Notes under the pieces: model-generated
What the model was told of the DNA's origin: nothing
Database searches by the model: none
The model's input: the letters and a program-made list of their open reading frames with translations, nothing else
NCBI GenBank assembly: GCA_020845475.1
Contig: JADLFN010000075.1
Location: forward strand, 1-64,000
Direction: 5' to 3'
Source: Planctomycetota bacterium
GTDB taxonomy: Bacteria; Planctomycetota; UBA8742; UBA2392
DNA: 64,000 nucleotides
Made by a program: the position numbers and the translations under genes
Shown: one piece after another, positions 16,401 to 24,760 of the stretch
How positions within the stretch are numbered: the first letter of the stretch is position 1
How the letters are laid out: the number at the start of each line of letters is the position of its first letter

Positions 16401-18350
16401 CTACTTCTCGACCAGTTTGCCGTCTTTTTCAATGAATCCGGCCGCGGGCACCTCGATGCCCAGCTTGGCGGCCATGAGCTTGTCGAGATCGGCTTTCACG
16501 GATGGGTCAGCCTTCCACAGTTTCCAGGCCAGCCGTGGCGCATCCTCCATCAGGCCGTTGTCGTAGCAGTAGAGCAACATGCCCAGATATTCGTCGCGCG
16601 TGGGTTCTTTGAATTGCTCAAAGAGCGCCAGCTGTGTGGCCGTCGGCAACTCGGAGGGCTGGCGCAGCACGCTGAACTTGAAGTTGTGCGTCTCGCCCGT
16701 GTCGTCGGGCATGGGACGCTGAATCTCCAGCGTGAGCCGATAGCTCACCCATTTGCCGACCACCGCATCGCGCCCGTGGTAAACCGTGACGACGCCTTCC
16801 AGTTCGCCGGCGCGCGCCTGCTTTGCGAGCTTGTTGGTCAGCGCACTGGTGAACTTCCAGCGGCCGCTTTCGCCTTCGGGCATCAAGTCGCTTTTGGGCG
16901 CGGCCGGCAGCTTCCATTTTTTCTTGTCAAAAGGTGCGCGCGGCGCGGCGCGCTTGCCCGCCTCCTGCTCCAGTTCCCAGGCTCTCAACTGGGCAACCTC
17001 GTGCTGCGCACAGGACTTGAGCAGGCTCTCCACGCGCGCCTTGGCCAGCAAACCTGAAACAGTCTCGCGCGCGCCCTGGAAGTCGTGCAGCACAAGGTAG
17101 TGATCGGCCAGGAGAAATTCGTCGGTAATGAAGGCCAGGTTCTGCGCCTCGATCTCCTTGAATTTCGGGTCGATGTAATCTTTCAGCCCCGTCACCTCTA
17201 GATGGGCTTTGTGGTAATCCGACTTCTGCGAGTAATCGCGCAGCGCCTCCAGCCGCTTGAATGCCGCCTCGTAGGCGTCTGCCCGGATCAAGTCGTAAAT
17301 CAGGCTGGAGTCTTCGTTGTAGCGCTTGGACATCTCGGTCATCAGGGCGACGTCGAGATTGCGGCGCGTGCGCTCCAGATCCCAGCTCAGGCCGTGTCTC
17401 TTGTCCTTGAGTTCTTCAACGATCGCATCAATGGCTGCCAGGCGCGTTTCGAGCGCATCCGACGATTTTTCAATCTTGCTGATTCGCGAGCGATAGACCT
17501 TCTCCTCATTTGAATCAAGCCACTTTGAAGCAGGGCGCGGGCGATTGTCTGCGGTATTGGCGCGGGGTGCCGGCGCAGGACGGCCGGGCACGTTGGCCGA
17601 AATATCGCCAAAGGGATCTTCTTCCTTGGTCCACGTCGGCGCCGGGCTGTCCATTTCCTCCACGATGGCGGAGATCACCGCGCCGCCCACGCAAAGCGCA
17701 ATCGCGCCCATGATGATGAAGCCCACGACAGGCGAACCCTTCTTGGTCTGCTTCGCCTGCATCTGATAGACGGGCGCTTGCCGCATCGCCGATGGGTTCG
17801 GGCGCCGCGACTCGCGCGCGGCCATCTCTTCGGCAAATCGCTCCTGCGGCGTTTTTTCGCGCGGGCGTGGCGGTTCGGCACGGTGCGTCGCACGGCCCTC
17901 CAGCTCCAGCGCAGACTTTCTTTCTGTGGGCGTGGTTTCGCGCAACGTGACCGACTCGGCCTTGCCGATCATCTCTTGCAGCGAATCGGTCTTGAACGCC
18001 AGGCCCGGCGGCGCCTCCATGGGCACGACCGGGGCCGGGGACTGTGTAACCTTGCGCGGCTGCCCGCCCTCACCCGCGACAATGCGGATCTTCGCAGAGC
18101 CGATTTCAACGACATCGCCGGGCTTGAGCTCTGCGGAATAGGCAGTCTCTCCGTTGAGTTTTGTGCCGGTGTCGGACATCTGATCCGTCACCGTCCATTT
18201 GCCCATGAAATTTTCGAACTTGGCGTGCATGGCGGAGGCATCGGCGATGACGACATCGCAATCCGGCGCGCTGCCAACCTTGACAAACAGCGAGCCCTCA
18301 GGGAGCCCTATCTGCCAGCGCTTGCCGCCACTCTCGATATCCAGCTTCAT
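16401..18350 (-). CDS. FHA-domain membrane protein
   Basis: This 649-residue protein begins with an FHA fold (residues 1-95: FVKVGSAPDCDVVIAD, SAMHAKFENFMGKW, TGTKLNGE). The phosphothreonine-contacting Arg of the usual GR motif is Ser here (Gly26-Ser27), although Ser39, His42 and Asn66 are kept. A disordered stretch and one transmembrane helix (VVGFIIMGAIALCVGGAVIS) near residue 220 follow, then a long helical, probably extracytoplasmic region. The layout suggests a cytoplasmic phospho-peptide reader tethered to an external domain. The ATG at 18350 removes a poorly supported GTG extension. The neighbour lipoprotein converges on it. Confidence 0.78.
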   Translation of the reverse strand: MKLDIESGGKRWQIGLPEGSLFVKVGSAPDCDVVIADASAMHAKFENFMGKWTVTDQMSDTGTKLNGETAYSAELKPGDVVEIGSAKIRIVAGEGGQPRKVTQSPAPVVPMEAPPGLAFKTDSLQEMIGKAESVTLRETTPTERKSALELEGRATHRAEPPRPREKTPQERFAEEMAARESRRPNPSAMRQAPVYQMQAKQTKKGSPVVGFIIMGAIALCVGGAVISAIVEEMDSPAPTWTKEEDPFGDISANVPGRPAPAPRANTADNRPRPASKWLDSNEEKVYRSRISKIEKSSDALETRLAAIDAIVEELKDKRHGLSWDLERTRRNLDVALMTEMSKRYNEDSSLIYDLIRADAYEAAFKRLEALRDYSQKSDYHKAHLEVTGLKDYIDPKFKEIEAQNLAFITDEFLLADHYLVLHDFQGARETVSGLLAKARVESLLKSCAQHEVAQLRAWELEQEAGKRAAPRAPFDKKKWKLPAAPKSDLMPEGESGRWKFTSALTNKLAKQARAGELEGVVTVYHGRDAVVGKWVSYRLTLEIQRPMPDDTGETHNFKFSVLRQPSELPTATQLALFEQFKEPTRDEYLGMLLYCYDNGLMEDAPRLAWKLWKADPSVKADLDKLMAAKLGIEVPAAGFIEKDGKLVEK

Positions 18351-18379
18351 GGGCGCGATGTTAGCTTGTGCGACCACGT

Positions 18380-19948
18380 ATGAAACGCCCGTACCTTTTT
18401 CTGTTGCTCGCCACGATAGCCGCGCTTTGCGCTGTGCTGGTGCTGCCGGAGATTTCGGGCATCGATGAAACCGTGCGTATCCGCGTGGCGAACTCGATCG
18501 TGACTCGCGGCGAGGTGGACATCCCCTTCTGGGACAGCGACGACAAATACACCAACGTGTACGTCAACGAAGAGCGCGGCAAGACCTACGGCTTGTGGAA
18601 CATCGGGCAGTCGCTCGTGCTCGCTCCGTTTCTGGCGCTGAGCAACCCGCTCAAGGAGAGCGTGAGCGACCCCGCGGGAAAGACGCTGGTGCAGGGCGCG
18701 ATTGTCAGCATTGGCTATGCAATGTTCGTGAACGTGCTGCTTGCGCTGGCAACCTACGGCGTGCTGCGGCGGTTGCGCCTGTCGCGCAAATCGAGTGCGC
18801 TGGGTGTGCTCGTGCTGGCGCTTTGCTCGCAGTGGCTGGTCTGGGGCATGTCGTTGCAGGAGGAATCACTCTGCGCGCTCTTGCTCATGGCCGCGCTGTG
18901 GAGCGGCTTGCGCGCACGAACCAGCGCGCAGCCGTGGCAATGGGGTGTGGCTGTGGGCTGCCTGTTCGGCTTTTTGGCCAACGTGCGCTTCAATGGCGCG
19001 TTTGCAGCGGGCGCGATTCTGATCTGGTGCGCCTGGACCATTCCCGACCGCAAGCGCGCGCTGGCATTTGCCGCCGCGGTGGTGCTGGCCGCGCTGCCCT
19101 GGGCCGCACTCTGGCTCTGGTACAACTGGGCGCGCACGGGCGACGCGTTTTTGTCGCCCTACGCGGCCAACTTCGCGATCATGCACCGCGACCTGGGCAT
19201 GGACACCAGTTGGCACTTTTCCTACGTGCGCTGGGCGTGGATGTTGATCGGGCTCGACAATGGCGCCATCTGGTTTGCGCTGCCATTGATGTTCTTGCCT
19301 GCCTTACGCGCCAAGGCCGGCGCGGGCAAGAGCCGGCTCACTTGGCTTGCCGTGTTCATGCTCATTGCGCTGTTGTTGCACGCGGTGTTGCTCAGCGGGT
19401 TTTATGCCGGGGTGGGCGTGCAGGGTGCCGGCTCGCCGCGTTATCTTGGCCACCAGTTGATTCTGTTTGGGCCGCTCGTTTGGGTGGCCCTGCGCCGCCT
19501 GTGGCTCAAAAAAGCGCGGCTTGCGCGTGCAGGCATTGCGTTCGTTCTGGTTGCGTCCTGCGTGTTACAGCTTTCGGCACGACTGCTAAACCCGGAGCTG
19601 GAAGCCTCGCAGGATGTGAACGCTGAACACGCCGGCGTGCCACACCCCAAACCCGAAATGCACCTGCCGCGGCGCCTGAATAACATTGGGCTTGCGCTGC
19701 AAGGCCGTCTGGAGAAGCAGACCTACCCCGGCTTCGCGCAGATTGACCCTGTGACGAAATCCCGCCACACCATGCTCGTCAACACGCCCGCCTACATCAT
19801 GTTTCTGGACAAGCACTTTCAGCCGGCACCCCGCGACCCGCGCAGCGAGTTTTACTGGGGATGGATAGGCAGCGCCCTGACGTTTGTGGCTCTTGCAACG
19901 CTACTGGTGCGCTCAACGCGCCGTTGTGCCGCGCCGCGCGCTGGTTAG
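18380..19948 (+). CDS. Polytopic membrane protein, glycosyltransferase 39/PMT-like
   Basis: The 522-residue protein has about ten hydrophobic segments and a large first external loop (DETVRIRVANSIVTRGEVDIPFW) rich in acidic residues. This arrangement is typical of membrane glycosyltransferases that use polyprenyl-phosphate sugars, such as the ArnT/PMT class. The C-terminal soluble domain is short. Substrate unknown. The ATG at 18380 is preferred to a GTG four codons earlier. It is divergent from the FHA gene with only 29 bp between starts. lpdA follows after 30 bp. Confidence 0.7.
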   Translation: MKRPYLFLLLATIAALCAVLVLPEISGIDETVRIRVANSIVTRGEVDIPFWDSDDKYTNVYVNEERGKTYGLWNIGQSLVLAPFLALSNPLKESVSDPAGKTLVQGAIVSIGYAMFVNVLLALATYGVLRRLRLSRKSSALGVLVLALCSQWLVWGMSLQEESLCALLLMAALWSGLRARTSAQPWQWGVAVGCLFGFLANVRFNGAFAAGAILIWCAWTIPDRKRALAFAAAVVLAALPWAALWLWYNWARTGDAFLSPYAANFAIMHRDLGMDTSWHFSYVRWAWMLIGLDNGAIWFALPLMFLPALRAKAGAGKSRLTWLAVFMLIALLLHAVLLSGFYAGVGVQGAGSPRYLGHQLILFGPLVWVALRRLWLKKARLARAGIAFVLVASCVLQLSARLLNPELEASQDVNAEHAGVPHPKPEMHLPRRLNNIGLALQGRLEKQTYPGFAQIDPVTKSRHTMLVNTPAYIMFLDKHFQPAPRDPRSEFYWGWIGSALTFVALATLLVRSTRRCAAPRAG

Positions 19949-19978
19949 ACTCCCGCGCGCACTGAAAAGGACATTCCC

Positions 19979-21418
19979 ATGCCAGAACAGAACTTCGACG
20001 TATGCGTGATTGGCGCCGGCCCCGGCGGCTATGTGGCGGCAATTCGCGCCGCGCAGCTCGGCCTCAAAACCTGCTGCGTGGAGGACAAGCACCTTGGCGG
20101 CATCTGCCTCAACTGGGGCTGCATTCCCACCAAGGCGCTGCTCAAGAGTGCCGGCACGCTGCACGAAATCCAGCACAAGGCCAAGAGCCTGGGCATCAAC
20201 GTTGAAAAAGCCACGCCCGACATCGCGGCAATCGTGAAACGCTCACGCGGCGTGGCGGAAGGCTTGAACAAAGGCATCGCGTTCCTGTTCAAGAAGCACG
20301 GCGTGACGCACATTCACGGGCGCGGGCGCATTGCGGCCAAGGGCAAAGTTGAAGTGACCGAGGCCAACAATCCCGCCGAAAAGCCCGACCGCCCCAACGC
20401 TCCGGGCAAAGTGCTCGAAACGCTCAACGTCAAGCACATCATCGTGGCCACGGGCGCGCGGCCGCGGCGCTTCCCCAACATGCCCGTCGATGGCAAGCGC
20501 GTGCTGGGCCACCACGAAGCCATGGTGCTGGGCGAGATTCCCAAGACGATTGCCGTGATCGGCGCGGGCGCCATTGGCGTGGAGTTCAGCTATTACTTTG
20601 CGGCGCTGGGCGCCAAGGTTTCGCTGTTCGAACTCATGGATCGCATCGTGCCCATCGAGGACGAAGACAGCTCGGCGGAACTCGCCAAGGCGTTCAAGAA
20701 ACAGGGCATTGAAGTGCTGGCGAGCACGAAAATCGAAAAGCTGGAGAACACCGGCAAGAGCGTGAAGATTTCCTACACGCGCAAGGAAGAAACCAAGACC
20801 GCCGAGTTCGACTACGCCATGGTAGCCGTAGGCATCCAGGGCAACGTGGAAGACCTGGGCCTGGAAAAGGTCGGCGTCACGGTCGATCGCAGCTACATCA
20901 AGAACGATGGCTACGGTCGCACGAACATTGAGGGCATCTACGCCATTGGCGACGTCGCCGGCCCGCCTTCACTGGCGCACAAGGCCAGCCACGAAGCGCT
21001 GGCCTGCATCGAGAAAATCGCCGGCCACGACGTGCCCGCCTTTGACAAGAGCGTCATGCCCGGCTGCACCTACAGCCAGCCGCAGATTGCCAGCGTGGGG
21101 CTGACCGAAAAGGCTGCCAAAGAAAAGGGCCACGACGTCAAGATTGGCAAGTTCCAGTTCCGGCCGCTGGGCAAGGCGATTGCGATGGGCGAGACGGACG
21201 GCTTTGTCAAACTCGTGTTCGATGCCAAATACGGGCAATTGCTCGGCGGGCATATCGTTCACGCTGAAGCCACGGAGCTGATCAGCGAACTGGTGCTCGG
21301 GCTGGACGTCGAAGTCACCATGAAAACGCTGATGCGCGCCGTGCACCCGCACCCCACGCTGAGCGAAGCCATCATGGAAGCAGCGGCCGTAGCGGCGGGT
21401 GAGTGCGTGCACCTGTAA
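19979..21418 (+). CDS. lpdA: Dihydrolipoyl dehydrogenase
   Basis: This E3 flavoenzyme reoxidises dihydrolipoamide of 2-oxoacid dehydrogenase or glycine cleavage complexes with NAD+. In 479 residues it shows the FAD loop ([18 protein letters not shown]), the redox disulfide Cys43/Cys48 in [13 protein letters not shown], the NAD loop ([15 protein letters not shown]), the second FAD motif ([10 protein letters not shown]) and the C-terminal HPHPT catalytic histidine. The ATG at 19979 has AAAGGA 7 bases upstream. No E1/E2 genes are adjacent, but lipB lies close by (410 bp), a functional link through lipoate. Confidence 0.95.
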   Translation: MPEQNFDVCVIGAGPGGYVAAIRAAQLGLKTCCVEDKHLGGICLNWGCIPTKALLKSAGTLHEIQHKAKSLGINVEKATPDIAAIVKRSRGVAEGLNKGIAFLFKKHGVTHIHGRGRIAAKGKVEVTEANNPAEKPDRPNAPGKVLETLNVKHIIVATGARPRRFPNMPVDGKRVLGHHEAMVLGEIPKTIAVIGAGAIGVEFSYYFAALGAKVSLFELMDRIVPIEDEDSSAELAKAFKKQGIEVLASTKIEKLENTGKSVKISYTRKEETKTAEFDYAMVAVGIQGNVEDLGLEKVGVTVDRSYIKNDGYGRTNIEGIYAIGDVAGPPSLAHKASHEALACIEKIAGHDVPAFDKSVMPGCTYSQPQIASVGLTEKAAKEKGHDVKIGKFQFRPLGKAIAMGETDGFVKLVFDAKYGQLLGGHIVHAEATELISELVLGLDVEVTMKTLMRAVHPHPTLSEAIMEAAAVAAGECVHL

Positions 21419-21421
21419 CAG

Positions 21422-21902
21422 GGTATGGGGTCTTGGGTTTTGGGTCTGGGAAGTACTCTTAGAGACCTCGTATGGCGCTCAAGACTTATCGTGAATTGGA
21501 CGCGTGGAAATTCAGTACGGAGCTGGTCGTTGAAATCTACAAGCTTACTTCGACTTGGCCGACCAAACATCGATTTGGATTGGCGAGCCAGATCGAACGC
21601 GCGTCTGTTTCGATTCCAGCCAACATCGCCGAGGGTTATGGCCGCCTGCATCGAGGCGACTATGTGCATCACTTGTCCATCGCAAATGGATCGCTTGCCA
21701 AGGTGGAGACACATCTGCACATCGCGGTAAAGCTCGACCTTATAGACCGGGAAACCGGTCTTGAGCTGTGGTCCAAACTTCAGAGTATCGGGAAACTCTA
21801 GCGAGGCCTGATACGTTCATTGAAGAAGTGATGGCGACCAACATGGCTAAATCTGCGCGCGACTCTACACCCAAACCCAAAACCCAAGACCCAAGACCCA
21901 CG
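21422..21902. mobile_element. Candidate S23 element bounded by inverted period-7 arrays
   Basis: The left arm (21422-21450) reads GGTATGG, GGTCTTG, GGTTTTG, GGTCTGG. The right arm (21868-21902) reads CCCAAAC, CCAAAAC, CCAAGAC, CCAAGAC, which is its inverse. The 480-bp unit contains only the S23 gene. Arms of this kind around an S23 ORF recall the intervening sequences of some 23S rRNA genes. The left arm starts 4 bp after the lpdA stop; the right arm lies inside the 5' part of the lipB reading frame. Mobility is inferred from layout only. Confidence 0.45.
21472..21801 (+). CDS. S23/IVP four-helix-bundle protein
   Basis: A 109-residue protein with the family signature: LKTYRELDAWKFSTELV in helix 1, FGLASQIERASVSIPANIAEG in helix 2, then HHLSIANGSLAKVETHL and a closing helix. 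The family (23S rRNA intervening-sequence protein) includes ORFs in 23S rRNA insertions, and its fold is shared with Avd of diversity-generating retroelements. Its biochemical role is unsettled; nucleic-acid binding is likely because of its basic face. The ATG at 21472 is the first in frame and has weak upstream pairing. It is framed by inverted period-7 arrays. Confidence 0.9.
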   Translation: MALKTYRELDAWKFSTELVVEIYKLTSTWPTKHRFGLASQIERASVSIPANIAEGYGRLHRGDYVHHLSIANGSLAKVETHLHIAVKLDLIDRETGLELWSKLQSIGKL

Positions 21903-22553
21903 CTTCAAATCATCCGCCTCGGCCGCCAGCGCTATGCGCCCGTTTGGGAAATGCAGCGCCGCTTTCAGCAGGAGCGCATTGCCTCGCTCGAGGGCGGCCC
22001 GCCCGCGCCTGACCGATTGATCCTCGTCGAACATGAACCCGTCTTCACTTGGGGCAAACGCACCAAGCCTGAACACCTCGGCGGCGGTGAAGCCGCGCTG
22101 CGGGCTCTGGGCGCGGACACGTTTGAAGTCGAGCGCGGCGGCGAAGTGACGTTCCACGGCCCCGGGCAACTCGTGGGCTACCCCATCATTTATCTGGGCA
22201 ACGCGCGCTGCGGCAAAGACCTGCACAAATACATGCGAGCGCTCGAGCAAGTCTGCATCGACGTCGCGGCTTCTTACGGCATCAAGGCTGGGCGCGTGGA
22301 TGGGCTCACCGGCGTATGGGTGGGCGATGGCAAACTGGCGGCGATGGGCACACGCGTTTCGAAATGGGTCACGCTGCACGGCTTTGCCATCAACGTGACC
22401 AACGATCCGCTCAAGTGGTTCGCGCACGTCACGCCCTGCGGCATCAAGGGCAAGGGCATCACAAGCCTGGAAACGCTGCTTGGCCACGCCCCGGCCTTGG
22501 CCGAAGTAGAGGAACGCACCGTGACTGCCTTCCGCTTGATGTTTGGACTCTAG
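21831..22553 (+). CDS. lipB: Octanoyl-ACP:protein octanoyltransferase
   Basis: LipB transfers octanoate from ACP to lipoyl domains, the first step of lipoate synthesis. Key parts are present: RGGEVTFHGPGQLVGYPI with the conserved His, GDGKLAAMGTRVSKW with the catalytic Lys, and VTPCGIKGKGITSLE with the acyl-accepting Cys. The reading frame is 240 residues from the ATG at 21831. The first 25 residues are not typical: residues 14-23 are encoded by the right-hand period-7 array (PKPKTQDPRP), and family homology begins at LQIIRLGRQRY. The insertion may therefore have replaced the native start. lpdA upstream uses the product cofactor. Confidence 0.92.
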   Translation: MATNMAKSARDSTPKPKTQDPRPTLQIIRLGRQRYAPVWEMQRRFQQERIASLEGGPPAPDRLILVEHEPVFTWGKRTKPEHLGGGEAALRALGADTFEVERGGEVTFHGPGQLVGYPIIYLGNARCGKDLHKYMRALEQVCIDVAASYGIKAGRVDGLTGVWVGDGKLAAMGTRVSKWVTLHGFAINVTNDPLKWFAHVTPCGIKGKGITSLETLLGHAPALAEVEERTVTAFRLMFGL

Positions 22554-22582
22554 GTCACAAGGTGGATGCAGTCGTCCCACCG

Positions 22583-22612
22583 TTGCGGTTCAATCGAAAA
22601 TCGCGCTATACT
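22583..22612 (+). promoter_or_regulatory. Promoter giving a near-leaderless squalene synthase mRNA
   Basis: TTGCGG at 22583-22588 and TATACT at 22607-22612 are 18 bases apart. The ATG is only 7 bases past the -10, so transcription would start at or next to the start codon. No ribosome site is present, which fits leaderless translation. Confidence 0.55.
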
Positions 22613-22619
22613 CCGTGCC

Positions 22620-23693
22620 ATGACGCCCAAGGTTGCATCTCCTTCCTCGGTCAGCGAGGCCATCGCCTATTGCCGCAAGGCGTTGCCGCTCACCAGCCGC
22701 ACGTTTGCGCTGGGCATCGAGCTTCTGCAAGACCCGCTGCGCGACGAAATCGGCGTGGCTTACCTGATCTGCCGTGTGCTGGACACGATTGAAGACACTA
22801 CGTCGCTGCCCGCTAACTCCCGCTCCGATCTCCTGCGCGCCTGGCCCGAGAACTTCATGGACTCGCACAACTGGCCGCTGCTCGCCGCCGACGTTGAGCG
22901 CATGTTCGCGCACGAGAACTTGACGGGTCAAGACCACGAGCTTTGCCGCCACTGCACAAAGGTTTTGCGCGCGTTTCACTCGTTCAGGCCCGCCGCGCGA
23001 AGCGCCATGCACGACAGCATCGTGGAAATGGCGCTGGGCATGGCCGAAACCGTCGATCGCGAATTGCGAGGCGAAGGCCTGAAGCTCGAAACCATGGAGG
23101 ACTTGCAGCGCTACTGCTATTACGTCGCGGGCACCGTGGGCAAGTTGCTCACGAACGAATTCGCGCTTGATCGCAAGTCCGTCACGCCGGCCGTGCGCGA
23201 GAAGATGTCCCAGCACGCCGTTTCTTTCGGCCTCGGCCTGCAGGTCACGAACGTCATCAAAGGCGTGACCGACGATATCGAGCGCGGCGTGGCTTACGTG
23301 CCGCGCTCATTGTTCAAGCGCGCGGGCATTGACCTGCAAGGGTTGATTGACAATCCGGATGATCCGCGCGGCCGCGCCGTCGTCGCTGGCCTGGTTGAAA
23401 CCACGCTGCTGTGGCTGGACGAAGCGCTCGAGTACACGCTTTCGATTCCCAAGAGCGAGCGCGACATCCGCCTGTTCTGCGCGCTGCCACTCACGTTTGC
23501 GGTGCGAACACTGGCGCTGGCGCTGAAAACCACGCATGTGTTCAGCGAAGAAATCCTCAAGATCACTCGCGAAGAGGTCAAGCAGATCCACGCCGAGGTC
23601 GATGGCGCCGTGTCCGATGACAAAGCCCTGCGCGCCATTTACGCCCGCGAGCGCAAGGTCGTGGCAGCACTCGTGGAATCCGCCAAGGGCTGA
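22620..23693 (+). CDS. Squalene/phytoene synthase family, eukaryote-type squalene synthase
   Basis: It condenses two prenyl diphosphates head to head, most likely two farnesyl diphosphates to squalene. At 357 residues it is longer than the 270-290 of bacterial HpnC/HpnD. It carries LTSRTFALGIELL, the first aspartate motif (VLDTIED) and the second (KGVTDDIERGVAYVP), and it has the YCYYVAGTVGKLL segment resembling single-enzyme squalene synthases. That suggests one-step, NADPH-dependent synthesis rather than the HpnCDE route. No cyclase is adjacent. The ATG at 22620 is set by the promoter spacing. Confidence 0.82.
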   Translation: MTPKVASPSSVSEAIAYCRKALPLTSRTFALGIELLQDPLRDEIGVAYLICRVLDTIEDTTSLPANSRSDLLRAWPENFMDSHNWPLLAADVERMFAHENLTGQDHELCRHCTKVLRAFHSFRPAARSAMHDSIVEMALGMAETVDRELRGEGLKLETMEDLQRYCYYVAGTVGKLLTNEFALDRKSVTPAVREKMSQHAVSFGLGLQVTNVIKGVTDDIERGVAYVPRSLFKRAGIDLQGLIDNPDDPRGRAVVAGLVETTLLWLDEALEYTLSIPKSERDIRLFCALPLTFAVRTLALALKTTHVFSEEILKITREEVKQIHAEVDGAVSDDKALRAIYARERKVVAALVESAKG

Positions 23694-23771
23694 CGTGTGC
23701 CAGGTATCCGGCACGCCGCAATTCGACGCTCCGCGCGCGCGGCAAATCCGTATCATGTGCGCGGAGGAACC

Positions 23772-24410
23772 ATGCGCCTTGCGTTCGCCCTATTGATGCT
23801 CTCGCTCATCGCCCCGTTGGCCGTCGCTGAAGACGCACCGAAGCCGGAAACCGTCGCTGAGTGCCTGTCACGCATTGAGAAATCCCAGAGCGACCACAAG
23901 GATTTCGTCGGCAAATTCAAGCAGGAAAAACACATCCTCCTATTTGACGAAGTCATCGAAAGCAGCGGCCGCTTTGTGTTCCGCAAACCCAACAACGTGC
24001 GCTGGGAGTATGAGAAGCCGCACCAGTCGATTCTCGTGATCGCCGGCGACGACGGCCAGAAGTGGACCGAGACCACCAAGAAAGTCGAGAAGTTCAAGCT
24101 CAGCGACGACCGCGGCCTCGATGCCGTGGTGAAGCAGCTCTTCACCTGGTTCAAGGGCGAATTCACCAAACTGGGCGACGACTACGAAGTCGAAATCGCC
24201 GATCGCTCCCCCACCAAGCTGAAGATGACGCCCAAGAAAGAGATCGTCAAAAAGTTCATCGCCAGCATCGAGGTGAAATTCACCGAAGAAGACGCGGCTA
24301 TCGCCAGCGTGAGAATCACCGAGCCCGGCGATGACTACGTGCTGTACACGTTCAGCGACACCAAGCTCGACAGCGGCGTGAAGGATGAAGAGTTCGAGAT
24401 CAAGAAGTAG
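23772..24410 (+). CDS. lolA: LolA-like outer-membrane lipoprotein carrier
   Basis: The 212-residue periplasmic protein has a signal peptide (MRLAFALLMLSLIAPLAVAE). The LolA fold markers are present: DFVGKFKQEKHILLFDEVIESSGRF, then FRKPNNVRWEYEKP with the conserved Arg and Trp, and a beta-rich body ending YTFSDTKLDSGVKDEEFEI. LolA ferries lipoproteins from LolCDE to the outer membrane. It could also be a LolA-like relative, because several paralogues are common in diderms. The ATG at 23772 has GGAGG 5 bases upstream. The window has at least one lipoprotein (14640-16397). Confidence 0.82.
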   Translation: MRLAFALLMLSLIAPLAVAEDAPKPETVAECLSRIEKSQSDHKDFVGKFKQEKHILLFDEVIESSGRFVFRKPNNVRWEYEKPHQSILVIAGDDGQKWTETTKKVEKFKLSDDRGLDAVVKQLFTWFKGEFTKLGDDYEVEIADRSPTKLKMTPKKEIVKKFIASIEVKFTEEDAAIASVRITEPGDDYVLYTFSDTKLDSGVKDEEFEIKK

Positions 24411-24514
24411 AACGGGGCGACTTCAGGAGCGACCGCGCGAAACGCATTGCGTTTCCCGCGAACGGCCCGTGACGGATTGTGGGGAACTTTGTTCGCTCTT
24501 GTTCGTTTGAGAGG

Positions 24515-24542
24515 TTGACAGCGGCGAGGAGGCGGCTATCTT
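24515..24542 (+). promoter_or_regulatory. Sigma-70 promoter of the aromatic leader
   Basis: TTGACA at 24515-24520 and TATCTT at 24537-24542 are 16 bases apart. Transcription would begin near 24549, giving a leader of about 210 nucleotides before the dehydratase-like gene, with a small ORF and a terminator inside it. Confidence 0.65.
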
Positions 24543-24562
24543 TCTCGCCGCTTTGAAAGGCA

Positions 24563-24585
24563 CATCGGCCGGGAGGCCGATGCTA
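24563..24585. repeat. TAG-palindrome copy in the leader
   Basis: The stem CATCGGCC-GGGA-GGCCGATG is followed by CTA, the same design as the copies on stop codons but with ATCGG in place of ACGGG. It lies within the transcribed leader upstream of the small ORF. Confidence 0.75.
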
Positions 24586-24599
24586 CAAAGAGAAACAAC

Positions 24600-24680
24600 A
24601 TGCAGCGCACGATCAAGTATGTCGCCTATGCCTACCTCTTTATCGGGGCAGGGCGGCGTTTCGTGCGAATGAGCAAGTAG
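24600..24680 (+). CDS. Candidate aromatic leader peptide, 26 codons
   Basis: The ORF reads M-Q-R-T-I-K-Y-V-A-Y-A-Y-L-F-I-G-A-G-R-R-F-V-R-M-S-K. It has three Tyr codons (618, 627, 633 in the 24-kb numbering) and Phe at 24639, close to the middle of the leader. A weak AAGAGA ribosome site lies 7 bases upstream. It is followed by a perfect terminator and then by a prephenate dehydratase-like gene. This is the layout of ribosome-mediated attenuation. An alternative is a small membrane protein, because residues 7-18 are hydrophobic. Confidence 0.5.
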   Translation: MQRTIKYVAYAYLFIGAGRRFVRMSK

Positions 24681-24702
24681 CCAAAGATCAACTCAACGCA
24701 CG

Positions 24703-24734
24703 AGGCCCGCCCAAAAGGCGGGCCTTGTTCTTTT
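24703..24734 (+). terminator. Intrinsic terminator between leader ORF and coding gene
   Basis: The 9-bp perfect stem AGGCCCGCC/GGCGGGCCT with a 5-base loop is followed by TTGTTCTTTT. It lies 23 bases past the leader stop and 27 bases before the ATG of the next gene, so it must be bypassed for expression. GGGCGG at 24651-24656 can pair with CCGCCC at 24707-24712 as an antiterminator, and GTCGCC at 24621-24626 can pair with 24652-24657 as a protector. Confidence 0.8.
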
Positions 24735-24760
24735 CCAACGCTTCAAACCAGGAGATCAAG

